This document shows positions 34,379 to 41,817 of a stretch of DNA of 64,000 nt, piece by piece. The notes below the pieces were generated by a model that was not told the origin of the DNA, did not search any database, and worked only from the letters and a program-made list of their open reading frames with translations. Each line of letters starts with the position of its first letter. The stretch's first letter is position 1. This stretch comes from Chryseosolibacter histidinae (lineage in GTDB: Bacteria > Bacteroidota > Bacteroidia > Cytophagales > Cyclobacteriaceae), in the NCBI RefSeq assembly GCF_018598225.1, contig NZ_JAHESF010000012.1, positions 159,666 to 223,665 of the forward strand. Reading direction: 5' to 3'. A program made the position numbers and the translations under genes.

Positions 34379-35314
34379 CTAATAGTACTTGATCTCCCTC
34401 ACAATCATGTTCACCGGAATACCTTTGTCCTTGCCCGATGCATCTGACGATTTCCGTTCGAGCCTGGTGATCCAGTTTCCGCGATCGTCATAGGTGTACT
34501 CGTAATACGTGACGGTTATACCCAGATTATTGTAATCCACTTTTTTGGAAAGGAACCCTTCGGGGTTGTAGGCCATTTCCTTGGAGAGCTTTTTGGTCTT
34601 GCCTTCTTTGGCAGCAAGATCGTTGACGGAGTATTCAGCCAGCGGTCTTCCCTGCGCATCGTTGGTGATCTCGGCGTTTCCGCTGAACAGGGCGGCGAGC
34701 TCCGGATCCATTCCCTCTCGTTTGATCGTCCATTTGATCAGAAACCCGTTCTGGTCATATTCGTTATACCGGTGCTCGTAATGATCTTCATCAAACTCGC
34801 TTTTTGATTTGGCTGCCTTGTTTTTCGGGATGCCTGATTTTTTGTGCATTTCTGTGATACGACCTGCCGCATCGTATTTATAAGTGATCCTGGCAGTGGG
34901 CCGGTCTTCATAAACAAAATAGTAATCGGTTTGCGCGATAACGTTTCCCCTGGCATCACACCCGTAGACCGAATTACCTTCAACATAACCTTTTCTGTGG
35001 TATTCTTTCATCTCCTGTAAGCAGCCTGTCTCCAGGTAAGTAATTACCTTTTTCTCACAGGTTGCCGCTGCGTCAGGATGGGTTCTGAACTCGATCAGCC
35101 GGCCATCGCGGTCAAACGCCTTGATACCGAATTTATCATCCTCAATGTATTCTCCCATTTCAATTTTGTCGGCACCGAAACGCGCTTTGAACTTCTTTAC
35201 GCTGCACTCCTGCACAGGCCCTTTGAGGTCGTGCCTGAAAGGATATTCGATTTCGTCTTGTGCCAGTGCTGCACCGATAAGACATTGGAAGGCAAAGATC
35301 AGCATTAGTCTCAT
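34379..35314 (-). CDS. Exported YD-repeat-like protein
   Basis: This 311-residue protein has a signal peptide (LIFAFQCLIGAALAQ) and several short repeats of the YD/RHS type: FDRDGRLIEF, YKYDAAGRITEM, YNEYDQNGFLIKW and YTYDDRGNWITRL. It is far too short to be an RHS toxin shell and has no toxin domain. The repeats suggest a beta-rich, exported carbohydrate- or protein-binding role, which is inference. It precedes the GNAT gene in a two-gene operon. Confidence 0.78.
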   Translation of the reverse strand: MRLMLIFAFQCLIGAALAQDEIEYPFRHDLKGPVQECSVKKFKARFGADKIEMGEYIEDDKFGIKAFDRDGRLIEFRTHPDAAATCEKKVITYLETGCLQEMKEYHRKGYVEGNSVYGCDARGNVIAQTDYYFVYEDRPTARITYKYDAAGRITEMHKKSGIPKNKAAKSKSEFDEDHYEHRYNEYDQNGFLIKWTIKREGMDPELAALFSGNAEITNDAQGRPLAEYSVNDLAAKEGKTKKLSKEMAYNPEGFLSKKVDYNNLGITVTYYEYTYDDRGNWITRLERKSSDASGKDKGIPVNMIVREIKYY

Positions 35315-35402
35315 GCTCAGGAGGGGGTTAGTGTAGTCAGAAAGTTATCGGTCAGGATGCATAATTTCTACCGGGTCATTGGAATTTTTATTCCGCTGGG
35401 CA

Positions 35403-35428
35403 GATGGGGTGTCGGTTTTGTTCTATTT
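35403..35428 (+). promoter_or_regulatory. Operator-like 26-bp element, copy 1
   Basis: GATGGGGT followed by GTCGGTTTTGTTCTATTT is 24/26 identical to 37266-37291. It ends 42 bases before the cytochrome c ATG, and a TTTACTTTG promoter element lies 17 bases downstream (35446-35454). The position upstream of the -33/-7 region fits an AraC activator site. Confidence 0.7.
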
Positions 35429-35470
35429 CCCCGGGTTCACAGGGGTTTACTTTGTTAAAAAATCAGCGTG

Positions 35471-35785
35471 ATGAATCCAAAATACCTCATTTTAGTGGCC
35501 TTGCTGCTCTCTGAAAGCATTGGCGCAATGGCCCGGCAACCTGACCCTATGGGCCGGAAGATCTACGAAAGCAAATGTACCCGCTGTCATGGCCGCGATG
35601 GCACCAGGGGATTGTTTGGCGCCAAGAACCTGCAGACGAGCAAACTTGATGACAAAACACTGTATGAAACCATCAGTGAAGGCCGGCGCATCATGCCTTC
35701 GTGGAAAGAAAAACTTACACCGGAAGAGATCCACCAGGTGGTCCGCTATGTCAAGACCCTTCGATCAACCCATAATCAACAATAA
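35471..35785 (+). CDS. Small exported cytochrome c (class I)
   Basis: This 104-residue protein has a signal peptide and one heme c site C36-T-R-C39-H40. M75 in RRIMPSW is the likely axial ligand, and the end TPEEIHQVVRYVKTL matches class I cytochromes c. It carries electrons in the periplasm. I start at the ATG at 35471 rather than the in-frame GTG just before it. It is followed 6 bases later by a DUF1772 membrane protein and shares a promoter element with the NAD(P)-binding gene at 37336. Confidence 0.92.
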   Translation: MNPKYLILVALLLSESIGAMARQPDPMGRKIYESKCTRCHGRDGTRGLFGAKNLQTSKLDDKTLYETISEGRRIMPSWKEKLTPEEIHQVVRYVKTLRSTHNQQ

Positions 35786-35791
35786 TTTATT

Positions 35792-36310
35792 ATGAAAAAA
35801 CCTATGCATACCACCATTCTTATCACGACGGCGATGACTACTGCCCTGATCGGCGGCTTGTTTTATGCCTATAGCTGTTCCGTGAACCCGGGGCTCGGAC
35901 GCCTCCCTGACGCGCAATACATTGCCGCCATGCAAGCGATCAACGAGGCGATCATCAACCCGCTCTTTATGATGAGCTTTATGGGAACATTGTTGCTGCT
36001 GCCGCTCAGTACCTATTGTCACTACAGCGCAACGCCTACTGCCCGTTTTTACCTGTTGCTGCTGGCTACTGTTACCTATGCCGTTGGTGTGTTCGGCGTA
36101 ACGATGTTTGGAAATGTGCCGCTGAACGATGCGCTTGCCCGGATCAACCTCAATGCTTCTGCCGATGAGCTCAAGGCACAGCGCACACTTTTTGAAGGGC
36201 CATGGAATTCCCTGCACCGCATCCGTAGCCTTGCCTCTGCACTTACCATACTTTTTGTGGTGATGGCCTGCATCTTTGATAACGGATCAATTCAAAGGCC
36301 CGGCGCTTGA
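35792..36310 (+). CDS. DUF1772 membrane protein (anthrone-oxygenase-like)
   Basis: This 172-residue protein has four membrane spans and DUF1772 features: a GLFYAYSCSVNPGL opening, FGNVPLNDALARI after the third span, and LFEGPWNSLHRIRSLASALT near the end. Fungal relatives oxidise anthrones; bacterial ones are uncharacterised. It starts 6 bases after the cytochrome c gene, so the two are co-transcribed, which hints at a redox role. Confidence 0.85.
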   Translation: MKKPMHTTILITTAMTTALIGGLFYAYSCSVNPGLGRLPDAQYIAAMQAINEAIINPLFMMSFMGTLLLLPLSTYCHYSATPTARFYLLLLATVTYAVGVFGVTMFGNVPLNDALARINLNASADELKAQRTLFEGPWNSLHRIRSLASALTILFVVMACIFDNGSIQRPGA

Positions 36311-36360
36311 TTTCAGGATGTTGTGAAGGTTTCCCGCAGTCCTGGTAGAGCTATTGGGAT

Positions 36361-36415
36361 CGCAGATGAACGCCGATTGAGACGCAATATCTGCGCTAAT
36401 CCGCGTCATCTGCGG
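36361..36415. repeat. GCAGATGAACGC-type intergenic repeat
   Basis: CGCAGATGA (36361-36369) pairs with TCATCTGCG (36406-36414), with internal AATATCTGCGC. This kind of repeat (GCAGATGAACGC... TCATCTGCGG) recurs in intergenic DNA of many bacteria. It lies just in front of the AraC gene, so a start codon upstream of it is unlikely. Confidence 0.6.
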
Positions 36416-36451
36416 GAAATGAATTATATTGATCTCAGAAATGCCACGTTC

Positions 36452-37267
36452 ATGAACTATCAGTCATTTACACCTCCGGATGTGCTGAAACCTTTCATCA
36501 GGTATTTCTGGACTCTGGAGAGTGCAGGTGCTGATGACCAACCCAAGACCTTCGGTGCCATTGTAGATGGCTGCCCCGGGGTGATCATGGTTCAGTCTGA
36601 AAAAGAGGCCTTCTGCGACGAGCAGAATAAAAGATTACCGGAGATCTTTTTATATGGCCAGACCTTAAAACCCGTTTCATTCACGTCGGCCGGTAATGTC
36701 AACGCTGTGGGTATTTGCTTCCAACCCCATGCGCTGAAGTCCGTCTTTGGATTCGATGCCGGCGATCTTACCAACGGTTGTTTAGACCTTACCCAGCTCG
36801 CCAGGAAACACGATGGCTTTTCTGAAAAGTTGTTCACGGCTCCGTCGGCGAAAGACCAGATCGCAACGTTGTCTGGCTTTATGGCAGACAACATCAGAAG
36901 CAATACCCGCCAGGTTGATGAAACCACCAAATACGCACTGGCACAGATCGTTCAAACCAATGGCAACATATCGCTGAAAGATCTGCAGCAAAAGCTTCAG
37001 CTGTCGGAGCGGAGTCTTGAAAGGAAGTTCAACCAGGCGATCGGTATCTCACCGAAGCTGTTCTCCCGCATCTGCCGCTTTCAGGAGTCGCTGAACCAGA
37101 TGCGAAAAAGTAATTTCGACAAGCTCTCTGATCTCGCTTATGAGAGCAATTACGCCGACCAATCTCATTTTATAAGAGTATTCAAGGAGTTCACAGGCTT
37201 TTCTCCCCTTGAGTTCATCAAACAATCCCGTGAAGTGGTCGAGAATTTTCCGCAGATCGTAAAATGA
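36452..37267 (+). CDS. AraC-family transcriptional regulator (DUF6597-type)
   Basis: This 271-residue protein starts MNYQSFTPPDVLKPFIRYFW, the usual opening of AraC regulators with a DUF6597-like N-terminal domain. The C-terminal HTH runs from ISLKDLQQKLQLSERSLERKF to FIRVFKEFTGFSPLEFIKQ. A frame upstream from 36323 is rejected because it is built from an intergenic repeat. Copy 2 of the 26-bp element begins in its stop codon, and copy 1 lies about 1 kb upstream, so it is the natural candidate to bind both. Confidence 0.92.
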   Translation: MNYQSFTPPDVLKPFIRYFWTLESAGADDQPKTFGAIVDGCPGVIMVQSEKEAFCDEQNKRLPEIFLYGQTLKPVSFTSAGNVNAVGICFQPHALKSVFGFDAGDLTNGCLDLTQLARKHDGFSEKLFTAPSAKDQIATLSGFMADNIRSNTRQVDETTKYALAQIVQTNGNISLKDLQQKLQLSERSLERKFNQAIGISPKLFSRICRFQESLNQMRKSNFDKLSDLAYESNYADQSHFIRVFKEFTGFSPLEFIKQSREVVENFPQIVK

Positions 37268-37291
37268 TGGGCTGTCGGATTTGTTCTATTT
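37266..37291 (+). promoter_or_regulatory. Operator-like 26-bp element, copy 2
   Basis: GATGGGCT then GTCGGATTTGTTCTATTT overlaps the AraC stop codon. The TAGCTTTG -7 element (37310-37317) ends 26 bases after it, the same distance as in copy 1. The NAD(P)-binding gene starts at 37336. Confidence 0.7.
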
Positions 37292-37335
37292 TTCGCTGAC
37301 CACGGCGCATAGCTTTGAATAAAAAAATCAAAGTT

Positions 37336-38175
37336 ATGAACAACGCAAAATCAACTTCAAAAAACAGGATCCTTGTTCTGGGCGCAAACGGAAAAACCGG
37401 TGGCAGGATCGTTCAAAGGCTCACAACACTTGGCTGGCCTGTACAAAGCGCTGCCCGGTCTACTACACCGAGGTTCGATTGGGACGACAGCACAACGTGG
37501 GCGCCAGTGCTTCAGAACATTCATTCGGTGTACATTTCTTTTCAGCCCGACCTGGCCATGCCTGGCGCCGTGAAAACGGTCAAACAGTTTGCAGCGGCCG
37601 CTGTAAAAAGTGGTGTTAAAAAGATGGTGCTGCTCTCTGGCAGGGGAGAAGAGGAGGCACAGGAATGTGAAAAGGTCATCAAAGAAGCCATCGATGACTG
37701 GACCATCATCCGCGCAAGCTGGTTCTCGCAGAATTTCAGTGAAGGTAATTTTCTGAAGCCGGTCCTCGCAGGACATGTGGCGCTTCCCGTGGGCAATGTA
37801 AAAGAGCCATTCATCGATACCGATGATATTGCCGATGTGGCCGTGGCGGCGCTGACAGAAGAAGGTCATAGTGGCCAGCTTTATGAAGTTACGGGACCCA
37901 GACTGCTCTCTTTTAAAGAGGCCGTTGAAGAGATCGGTAAGGCCACAGGCAAAGAGATCAGGTATGAGCAGATCTCGTCAAAGGAGTATGCTGTCATGCT
38001 CAAGGAATACGGATTGCCTGACGATCTTATTTCGCTCATTACGTATCTTTTCTGTGAAGTGCTTGACGGACGTAATACGAGCGTTACCGATGGCGTTCAG
38101 CGCGCGCTGGGCAGAAAGCCGACAGATTTTTCAGAGTATGTGAAGAAGAGCGCGGCCACCGGCGTGTGGGGTTAG
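37336..38175 (+). CDS. NAD(P)-binding protein, NmrA/ergot-alkaloid-reductase-like
   Basis: This 279-residue protein has a Rossmann fold with the NAD(P) motif LVLGANGKTGGRIV (G-x-x-G-x-x-G) and the features KKMVLLSGRGEEEAQECEKVIK, WTIIRASWFSQNFSEG and YEVTGPRLLSFKEA. It matches the extended SDR/NmrA-type group that includes ergot-alkaloid biosynthesis AgnE-like reductases. It may act as a quinone or small-molecule reductase or a redox sensor. The start is the ATG at 37336. Expression is probably tied to the AraC gene in front. Confidence 0.88.
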   Translation: MNNAKSTSKNRILVLGANGKTGGRIVQRLTTLGWPVQSAARSTTPRFDWDDSTTWAPVLQNIHSVYISFQPDLAMPGAVKTVKQFAAAAVKSGVKKMVLLSGRGEEEAQECEKVIKEAIDDWTIIRASWFSQNFSEGNFLKPVLAGHVALPVGNVKEPFIDTDDIADVAVAALTEEGHSGQLYEVTGPRLLSFKEAVEEIGKATGKEIRYEQISSKEYAVMLKEYGLPDDLISLITYLFCEVLDGRNTSVTDGVQRALGRKPTDFSEYVKKSAATGVWG

Positions 38176-38210
38176 GAACGATTTAAGAATTTAGATCATG
38201 GAAGGCCAGG

Positions 38211-38372
38211 TTTAAGGTTTCAGGTTTTCAGGTTTCAAGTTTCAAGTTTAAGGTTTCAAGTTTCGAGTTCCAAGGTTCAAGTCTTATCATCAACGGGCAA
38301 CCTAGGTTCGTAGCGGAACTTTAAACTTTAAACTTCAAACTTCAAACTTTAAACTTTAAACTTTAAACTTTG
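38211..38372. repeat. TTTAAACTT-type inverted repeat region
   Basis: The left side (38211-38282) is built of GTTTCAAGTTTAAGG units and the right side (about 38328-38372) of ACTTTAAACTTCAAAC units. The monomer matches the arms of the three elements near 7.5-10 kb, but the central bases do not share their core. Confidence 0.7.
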
Positions 38373-38408
38373 ATGATCTGGTTTTGCAGTACAAACCAGA
38401 TCATCAAA
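38369..38408. repeat. 16-bp perfect inverted repeat
   Basis: TTTGATGATCTGGTTT (38369-38384) pairs with AAACCAGATCATCAAA (38393-38408). The T run lies before, not after, the stem on both strands, so it is not a normal terminator. Its centre (GGTTTTGCAGTACAAACC) resembles the two operator-like sites further right. Confidence 0.7.
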
Positions 38409-38426
38409 AAAAACAGTTTGCCAACG

Positions 38427-38645
38427 TCAGGCATTGCCGCTGCTCAGCTTCCGTACCCAGTTCTTTACCAGGTAACCTTTCCAGAGCCATAGTCCCGAAA
38501 GGGCGAGCACGGGAAAGAATACGGCTTTAACGGCCATGGCTGACTCGGGCATCTGTGCCACCGGACCGTAAATGTAACCTACTATGGGAATGCCGGTGAC
38601 GATATGGATCCACCTTAAGAGCTTTCTTTCTGTTGATGCTTTCAT
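38427..38645 (-). CDS. Small membrane protein
   Basis: This 72-residue protein starts MKASTERKLLRWIHIVTGIP and has two hydrophobic segments (about residues 10-27 and 38-55), with Lys/Arg-rich ends. It looks like a small two-span inner membrane protein. No family was recognised. It lies downstream of the winged-helix regulator gene, with an operator-like palindrome in the gap, so it may belong to that regulon. Confidence 0.65.
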   Translation of the reverse strand: MKASTERKLLRWIHIVTGIPIVGYIYGPVAQMPESAMAVKAVFFPVLALSGLWLWKGYLVKNWVRKLSSGNA

Positions 38646-38692
38646 ACAATATCAGTTTTAATGAAACGACTTTAGTTCTCTATGGTAATATG

Positions 38693-38707
38693 GTTTGTAT
38701 TACAAAC
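38693..38707. promoter_or_regulatory. Operator-like palindrome GTTTGTATTACAAAC
   Basis: A perfect 15-base palindrome (GTTTGTA-T-TACAAAC) lies between the winged-helix regulator gene and the 72-residue membrane protein gene. It matches the site at 39631 and the centre of the repeat at 38381. Confidence 0.6.
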
Positions 38708-38730
38708 TAGACTGATAAAAAAAAGATTTG

Positions 38731-39015
38731 TTACAGGTGCAGGTATTTTTTTATTGATTCCACATATACCTGGAACGCTTTTCTGCCTTTGGGGGTCAGG
38801 CTGCAGATGGTGTTGGGGTAATTTCCTTTGAATGTTTTTTCGATCTCGATATAATCCGCCTCTTTCAGCTTTTTCAGCTGGTGGCTGAGGTTTCCCTGCG
38901 TGGTGCGGGTGATCTCCATCAGGTGATTGAAGTCGGCCTTCTTCACCTTGATCAGGGTTGACACCACCGCCAGCCGTACAGGCGTATTCAGTACCGGGTC
39001 TAATTCATTATACAT
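38731..39015 (-). CDS. Winged-helix transcriptional regulator (ArsR/MarR-like, HTH_34 type)
   Basis: This 94-residue DNA-binding protein has the winged-helix order of the small ArsR/MarR-like group: NTPVRLAVVSTLIKVKKADFNHLMEITRTTQGNLSHQLKKLKEADYIEI, then the wing (FKGNYPNTICSLTPKGRKAF). No metal-binding cysteines are present. It overlaps no other gene and follows the membrane protein gene by 9 bases. It probably binds the GTTTGT...ACAAAC palindromes around its own operon. Confidence 0.9.
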   Translation of the reverse strand: MYNELDPVLNTPVRLAVVSTLIKVKKADFNHLMEITRTTQGNLSHQLKKLKEADYIEIEKTFKGNYPNTICSLTPKGRKAFQVYVESIKKYLHL

Positions 39016-39024
39016 GCTGATGAA

Positions 39025-39603
39025 TTACTTATTCGATGCCTTTAACAGATAGCCTGGCACGAGGTATCCTGAGACGACCGCTGCGCCGTGAAGCAATACC
39101 CGGTAATCCTGTGGCACATAAACGATGACCATGGCGGAGATCAGGCAGACAATACCACCTACCGTCATCGGTCTGAATTTCATTACGAGTCCTGATACAA
39201 AGGTGCCGATGCCGGCCAGGATCAACGTATAGGTGAATGGCTGTTGGTTTTGCGATACATTGATGAAGACCACCGCCACGAAGTTCAGTCCCAGCACCAT
39301 CCACAACCTGCTCAGGAAGTAGGTAATGTAACTTTCTGTAGGCGCAACAGACCTGTGCTTCAGATACCGCACGATGGTGACAATGCCCCCGGTGGCCGCG
39401 GCGATAGGAAAGGGTACGAAAAAGATATGAACGGTGGTGTATTGCTGCAATATAAAAAAGGCAACGCTCGCAGCCGTGATCAGCCATCCCCACAGTAAGA
39501 AATAAAAACTGTTTTCCCTGAAGTTGTCTTTCGTTCTGCTGATGGCGTCAGCAATAACATGGAGGCTTTCCAAGTGCGAGATGTTCTTTTCTTCCGGTTC
39601 CAT
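39025..39603 (-). CDS. Membrane protein encoded with the winged-helix regulator
   Basis: This 192-residue protein starts MEPEEKNISHLESLHVIADA and has about five or six membrane spans (for example YFLLWGWLITAASVAFFI, LILAGIGTFVSGLVMKF, GIVCLISAMVIVYV). The soluble N-terminus and regulator neighbour suggest a membrane partner or sensor for the regulator. A start at 39627 would put the ATG almost on the operator, so I prefer 39603. No family function is known. Confidence 0.8.
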   Translation of the reverse strand: MEPEEKNISHLESLHVIADAISRTKDNFRENSFYFLLWGWLITAASVAFFILQQYTTVHIFFVPFPIAAATGGIVTIVRYLKHRSVAPTESYITYFLSRLWMVLGLNFVAVVFINVSQNQQPFTYTLILAGIGTFVSGLVMKFRPMTVGGIVCLISAMVIVYVPQDYRVLLHGAAVVSGYLVPGYLLKASNK

Positions 39604-39630
39604 GGTATAAATATACTTGTTTAACATTCA

Positions 39631-39645
39631 GTTTGTGCTGCAAAC
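39631..39645. promoter_or_regulatory. Operator-like palindrome GTTTGTGCTGCAAAC
   Basis: GTTTG and CAAAC arms around TGCTG lie 27 bases upstream of the membrane protein start codon. Flanking A and T extend the symmetry. The same pattern occurs at 38693, consistent with autorepression of the operon. Confidence 0.6.
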
Positions 39646-39727
39646 TAAATGATAGACGGATATTTCCGGAAAATGTTTCCCTCACCAGGGATCTGCAATG
39701 GAATATTCAGGGAATCCAGGTTCGTTC

Positions 39728-39928
39728 TTAGTGCTGTTTTTTCTTTTGCTGGCCGGGTGCATAGGCTTTGGCAGACTTGCTACCGGTGGCCTTCTTTGCC
39801 TGGCCTGGAGGGACCTGTTTTTGAGGAGCCGGTTTAGGGGCTACTACGATAGCCGTGGGTGCGCAGGATGTGATGAATGCTATACAGGATAAGAGGGTGA
39901 CGATCAATACAGTTTTTCTTAAGTGCAT
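39728..39928 (-). CDS. Small lipoprotein (PPGQAKK/APGQxKK type)
   Basis: This 66-residue protein has a lipoprotein signal (VLIVTLLSCIAFITSC) and a Lys/Pro-rich basic body, KQVPPGQAKKATGSKSAKAY followed by APGQQKKKQH. Short lipoproteins with PPGQAKK and APGQ blocks are common in Bacteroidota and are sometimes labelled quinol oxidase subunit 4, without direct evidence. The highly basic tail suggests contact with an anionic partner such as peptidoglycan or LPS. The gene is monocistronic. Confidence 0.75.
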   Translation of the reverse strand: MHLRKTVLIVTLLSCIAFITSCAPTAIVVAPKPAPQKQVPPGQAKKATGSKSAKAYAPGQQKKKQH

Positions 39929-40111
39929 GGTTTCAGGTAAAGGTAAAAATTCAAGAAATCGGTTTTCCTCATCAATAGCACGCTAGCGCAATGATGCCCC
40001 CAAGGCACGTTTGTTTTTTTTTGAAAATTTCTTTGATGCAGTATCTGGCCTGCCAATCGACACATTTCGGCGATCTATCTATACTCCTCATCGTCAGGGC
40101 ACTTAAAGCGC

Positions 40112-40119
40112 TACTTTTG
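40112..40119 (+). promoter_or_regulatory. -7 promoter element
   Basis: TACTTTTG is an exact TAnnTTTG match, 25 bases before the small lipoprotein-like frame at 40145 and about 200 bases before the dioxygenase gene. Confidence 0.45.
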
Positions 40120-40144
40120 CCGTTAGCTGTTTCAAATGACGATC

Positions 40145-40267
40145 ATGGAACGATCAAAAATATTTTCCCTGCTCACCGGCGCCTGCCTGGTGTTTGTGGT
40201 CATGTGGTCATGTGCAGATCACGAGTTTGGCAGCTATATGCTGGATCTAAAACGTGCAGCGCAGTAG
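40145..40267 (+). CDS. 40-residue lipoprotein-like peptide
   Basis: The frame starts MERSKIFSLLTGACLVFVVM and reaches a lipobox-like VMWSC, leaving a mature peptide of about 18 residues. It follows a -7 element and lies 54 bases before the intradiol dioxygenase gene on the same strand. It may be a small lipoprotein, a leader peptide or a gene remnant. Coding status is uncertain. Confidence 0.35.
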   Translation: MERSKIFSLLTGACLVFVVMWSCADHEFGSYMLDLKRAAQ

Positions 40268-40321
40268 TCCACAGCAATATCCATATGCGGTAAGTACCCT
40301 GATAAACATCAACAGATCGAT

Positions 40322-41020
40322 ATGCAAAGAAAAGAGTTCCTGAAAAAGTTAGGCATGGGCAGCCTTGTGTTGCCATTGCTTGGTTCGTGCAGCAACGAGG
40401 AGGATGATCCGTCTGCTTCTTCCTCCTGCACGACAACCCCTTCTGAAACCGCCGGGCCCTTCCCGACGAAAGATCCGTCGTCGCTGGTGAGAACGGACAT
40501 CCGCGCCGACAGAACAGGAGTGCCCCTTTCCGTGACCATCACCATCCAGAACAAGAATAACAATTGTGCCGCACTCGAGGGTGCGATCGTCGACATCTGG
40601 CACTGTGATAAAGACGGATATTACTCCGAGTACGGTGGCACCCAGATGCAAACCGTCAACTATACCGCCGTACATTTTCTCAGGGGAAGACAGGTGACCG
40701 ACAGCAATGGCATGGCCGGATTCACCACCATATTCCCGGGCTGGTATCAGGGCCGGGCAACGCACATCCACGTGCACATCTACAACGCCGCAGGCACTTC
40801 CTTGCTGGTAACACAGATCGCTTTCCCGGAGGGAACAAACAGTGCTGTGATGTTGGTAAACGCATCTGCTGAAAATGGTTATACAAAAGGTATGTCTGGT
40901 TATACTTATAACGGGTCTGACAACATCTTCTCAGATTCCGCAGCGGCTGAGCTGGGTACGGTAACAGGCAGCGTGGCCGCCGGGTATGACCTGACCCACA
41001 CCATTGTTGTGAATGCTTAA
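40322..41020 (+). CDS. Intradiol ring-cleavage dioxygenase-like lipoprotein
   Basis: This 232-residue protein has a lipoprotein signal (LVLPLLGSC) and the intradiol dioxygenase fold. Likely Fe(III) ligands are Y100 or Y101 (DGYYSEY), Y142 (FPGWYQGR) and H148/H150 (THIHVHI). The S-E-T-A-G-P-F-P motif after the signal is typical of the protocatechuate 3,4-dioxygenase beta group. Real substrates of these envelope-anchored forms are unknown, and no aromatic catabolism operon surrounds it. Confidence 0.88.
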   Translation: MQRKEFLKKLGMGSLVLPLLGSCSNEEDDPSASSSCTTTPSETAGPFPTKDPSSLVRTDIRADRTGVPLSVTITIQNKNNNCAALEGAIVDIWHCDKDGYYSEYGGTQMQTVNYTAVHFLRGRQVTDSNGMAGFTTIFPGWYQGRATHIHVHIYNAAGTSLLVTQIAFPEGTNSAVMLVNASAENGYTKGMSGYTYNGSDNIFSDSAAAELGTVTGSVAAGYDLTHTIVVNA

Positions 41021-41066
41021 TGTTGTTTGGTAAATGGAAATGCTGACACGGCCTGGACTTTTCAAT

Positions 41067-41768
41067 ATGATCATGCAAACAGAAGCTACGATCTATCTCG
41101 CGCAGCAAAGAGGATGCGCACAGTCGGACTGGTACCGGGGACTTTACACGTTCAATTTCGGAACGTATTCGAACGAGAACAGAAAAGCTTTCGGGAGACT
41201 TCAGGCCTTCAATGACGAGACGCTGGGTGCAGGGCACACCATCCGTTACCGGGTTGCAGAAGATACATTTGTGTTGTTGCTTCCCCTGGTGGGAGGTTTG
41301 AACCATGATACAGGATCTGCCACGCCGGGTTTCCTGGATGTTGGCGAGTCATACGGGTTCTTTGCAGTGAAGGACTCGGTGTTCAGCATCTCCAATCCGT
41401 ATGAAAATGCGCTGATCAATTTTCTTCAGATCAGGTTTACCGTTAGCTATCATGGCGGCGATCTGGTGGAAGGTCGCCGTCATACATTCGATATTGAGCT
41501 GCATAAAAACCAGCTGGTACCGTTTCAGCCACAAGCGCAAGGCTTGGGATCCTTTCTGCTCGGCACGTTCCAGGGCCGGGAAGAAGGAACGTATCAATTG
41601 CGTAATCCGGCCAATGGTGTTTTTATTTTTGTGCTTGAAGGTGCCTTCGAAGTGCAAAACCGGCTTCTTCACGCGCGCGACGGACTTGCCATTACACACG
41701 CAGAAGTGATAGAATTTGAAGCGCTTTCAAACGAAGCTATTATTTTGATCATAGAGCAGGAAGCATAG
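41067..41768 (+). CDS. Pirin-like cupin protein
   Basis: This 233-residue protein starts MIMQTEATIYLAQQRGCAQS. It matches Bacteroidota pirin-like bicupins: DWYRGLYTFNFGTYSNENRKAFGRLQAFNDETL, then RVAEDTFVLLLPLVGGL. Pirins bind Fe at a His/Glu site and can oxidise flavonols, but the classical first-cupin HPH motif is missing, so catalysis is doubtful. A start at 41034 is possible but less family-like. It lies 46 bases after the dioxygenase gene. Confidence 0.75.
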   Translation: MIMQTEATIYLAQQRGCAQSDWYRGLYTFNFGTYSNENRKAFGRLQAFNDETLGAGHTIRYRVAEDTFVLLLPLVGGLNHDTGSATPGFLDVGESYGFFAVKDSVFSISNPYENALINFLQIRFTVSYHGGDLVEGRRHTFDIELHKNQLVPFQPQAQGLGSFLLGTFQGREEGTYQLRNPANGVFIFVLEGAFEVQNRLLHARDGLAITHAEVIEFEALSNEAIILIIEQEA

Positions 41769-41817
41769 TCGTCGGACCACAGACTCGCGCACGGCTGACC
41801 CGCAGTGGTCTGACGAC
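41768..41817. repeat. 50-bp palindromic element, GTCGTC..GACGAC (copy 1)
   Basis: GTCGTCGGACCAC (41768-41780) pairs with GTGGTCTGACGAC (41805-41817) with one mismatch. It lies between the convergent cupin and histidine kinase genes, touching both stop codons. A second copy is at 49161-49210. Confidence 0.8.

Noticed and set aside
34379..35314. RHS-type toxin
   Set aside because: The YD-like repeats are few, and there is no shell, no toxin tip and no immunity gene.
36323..36451. Upstream extension of the AraC gene
   Set aside because: The extra residues come from a GCAGATGAACGC-type repeat and do not match the family start.
39991..40293. 100-residue frame before the dioxygenase gene
   Set aside because: It has no coding pattern; a 40-residue lipoprotein-like frame in another phase has a better start and promoter.
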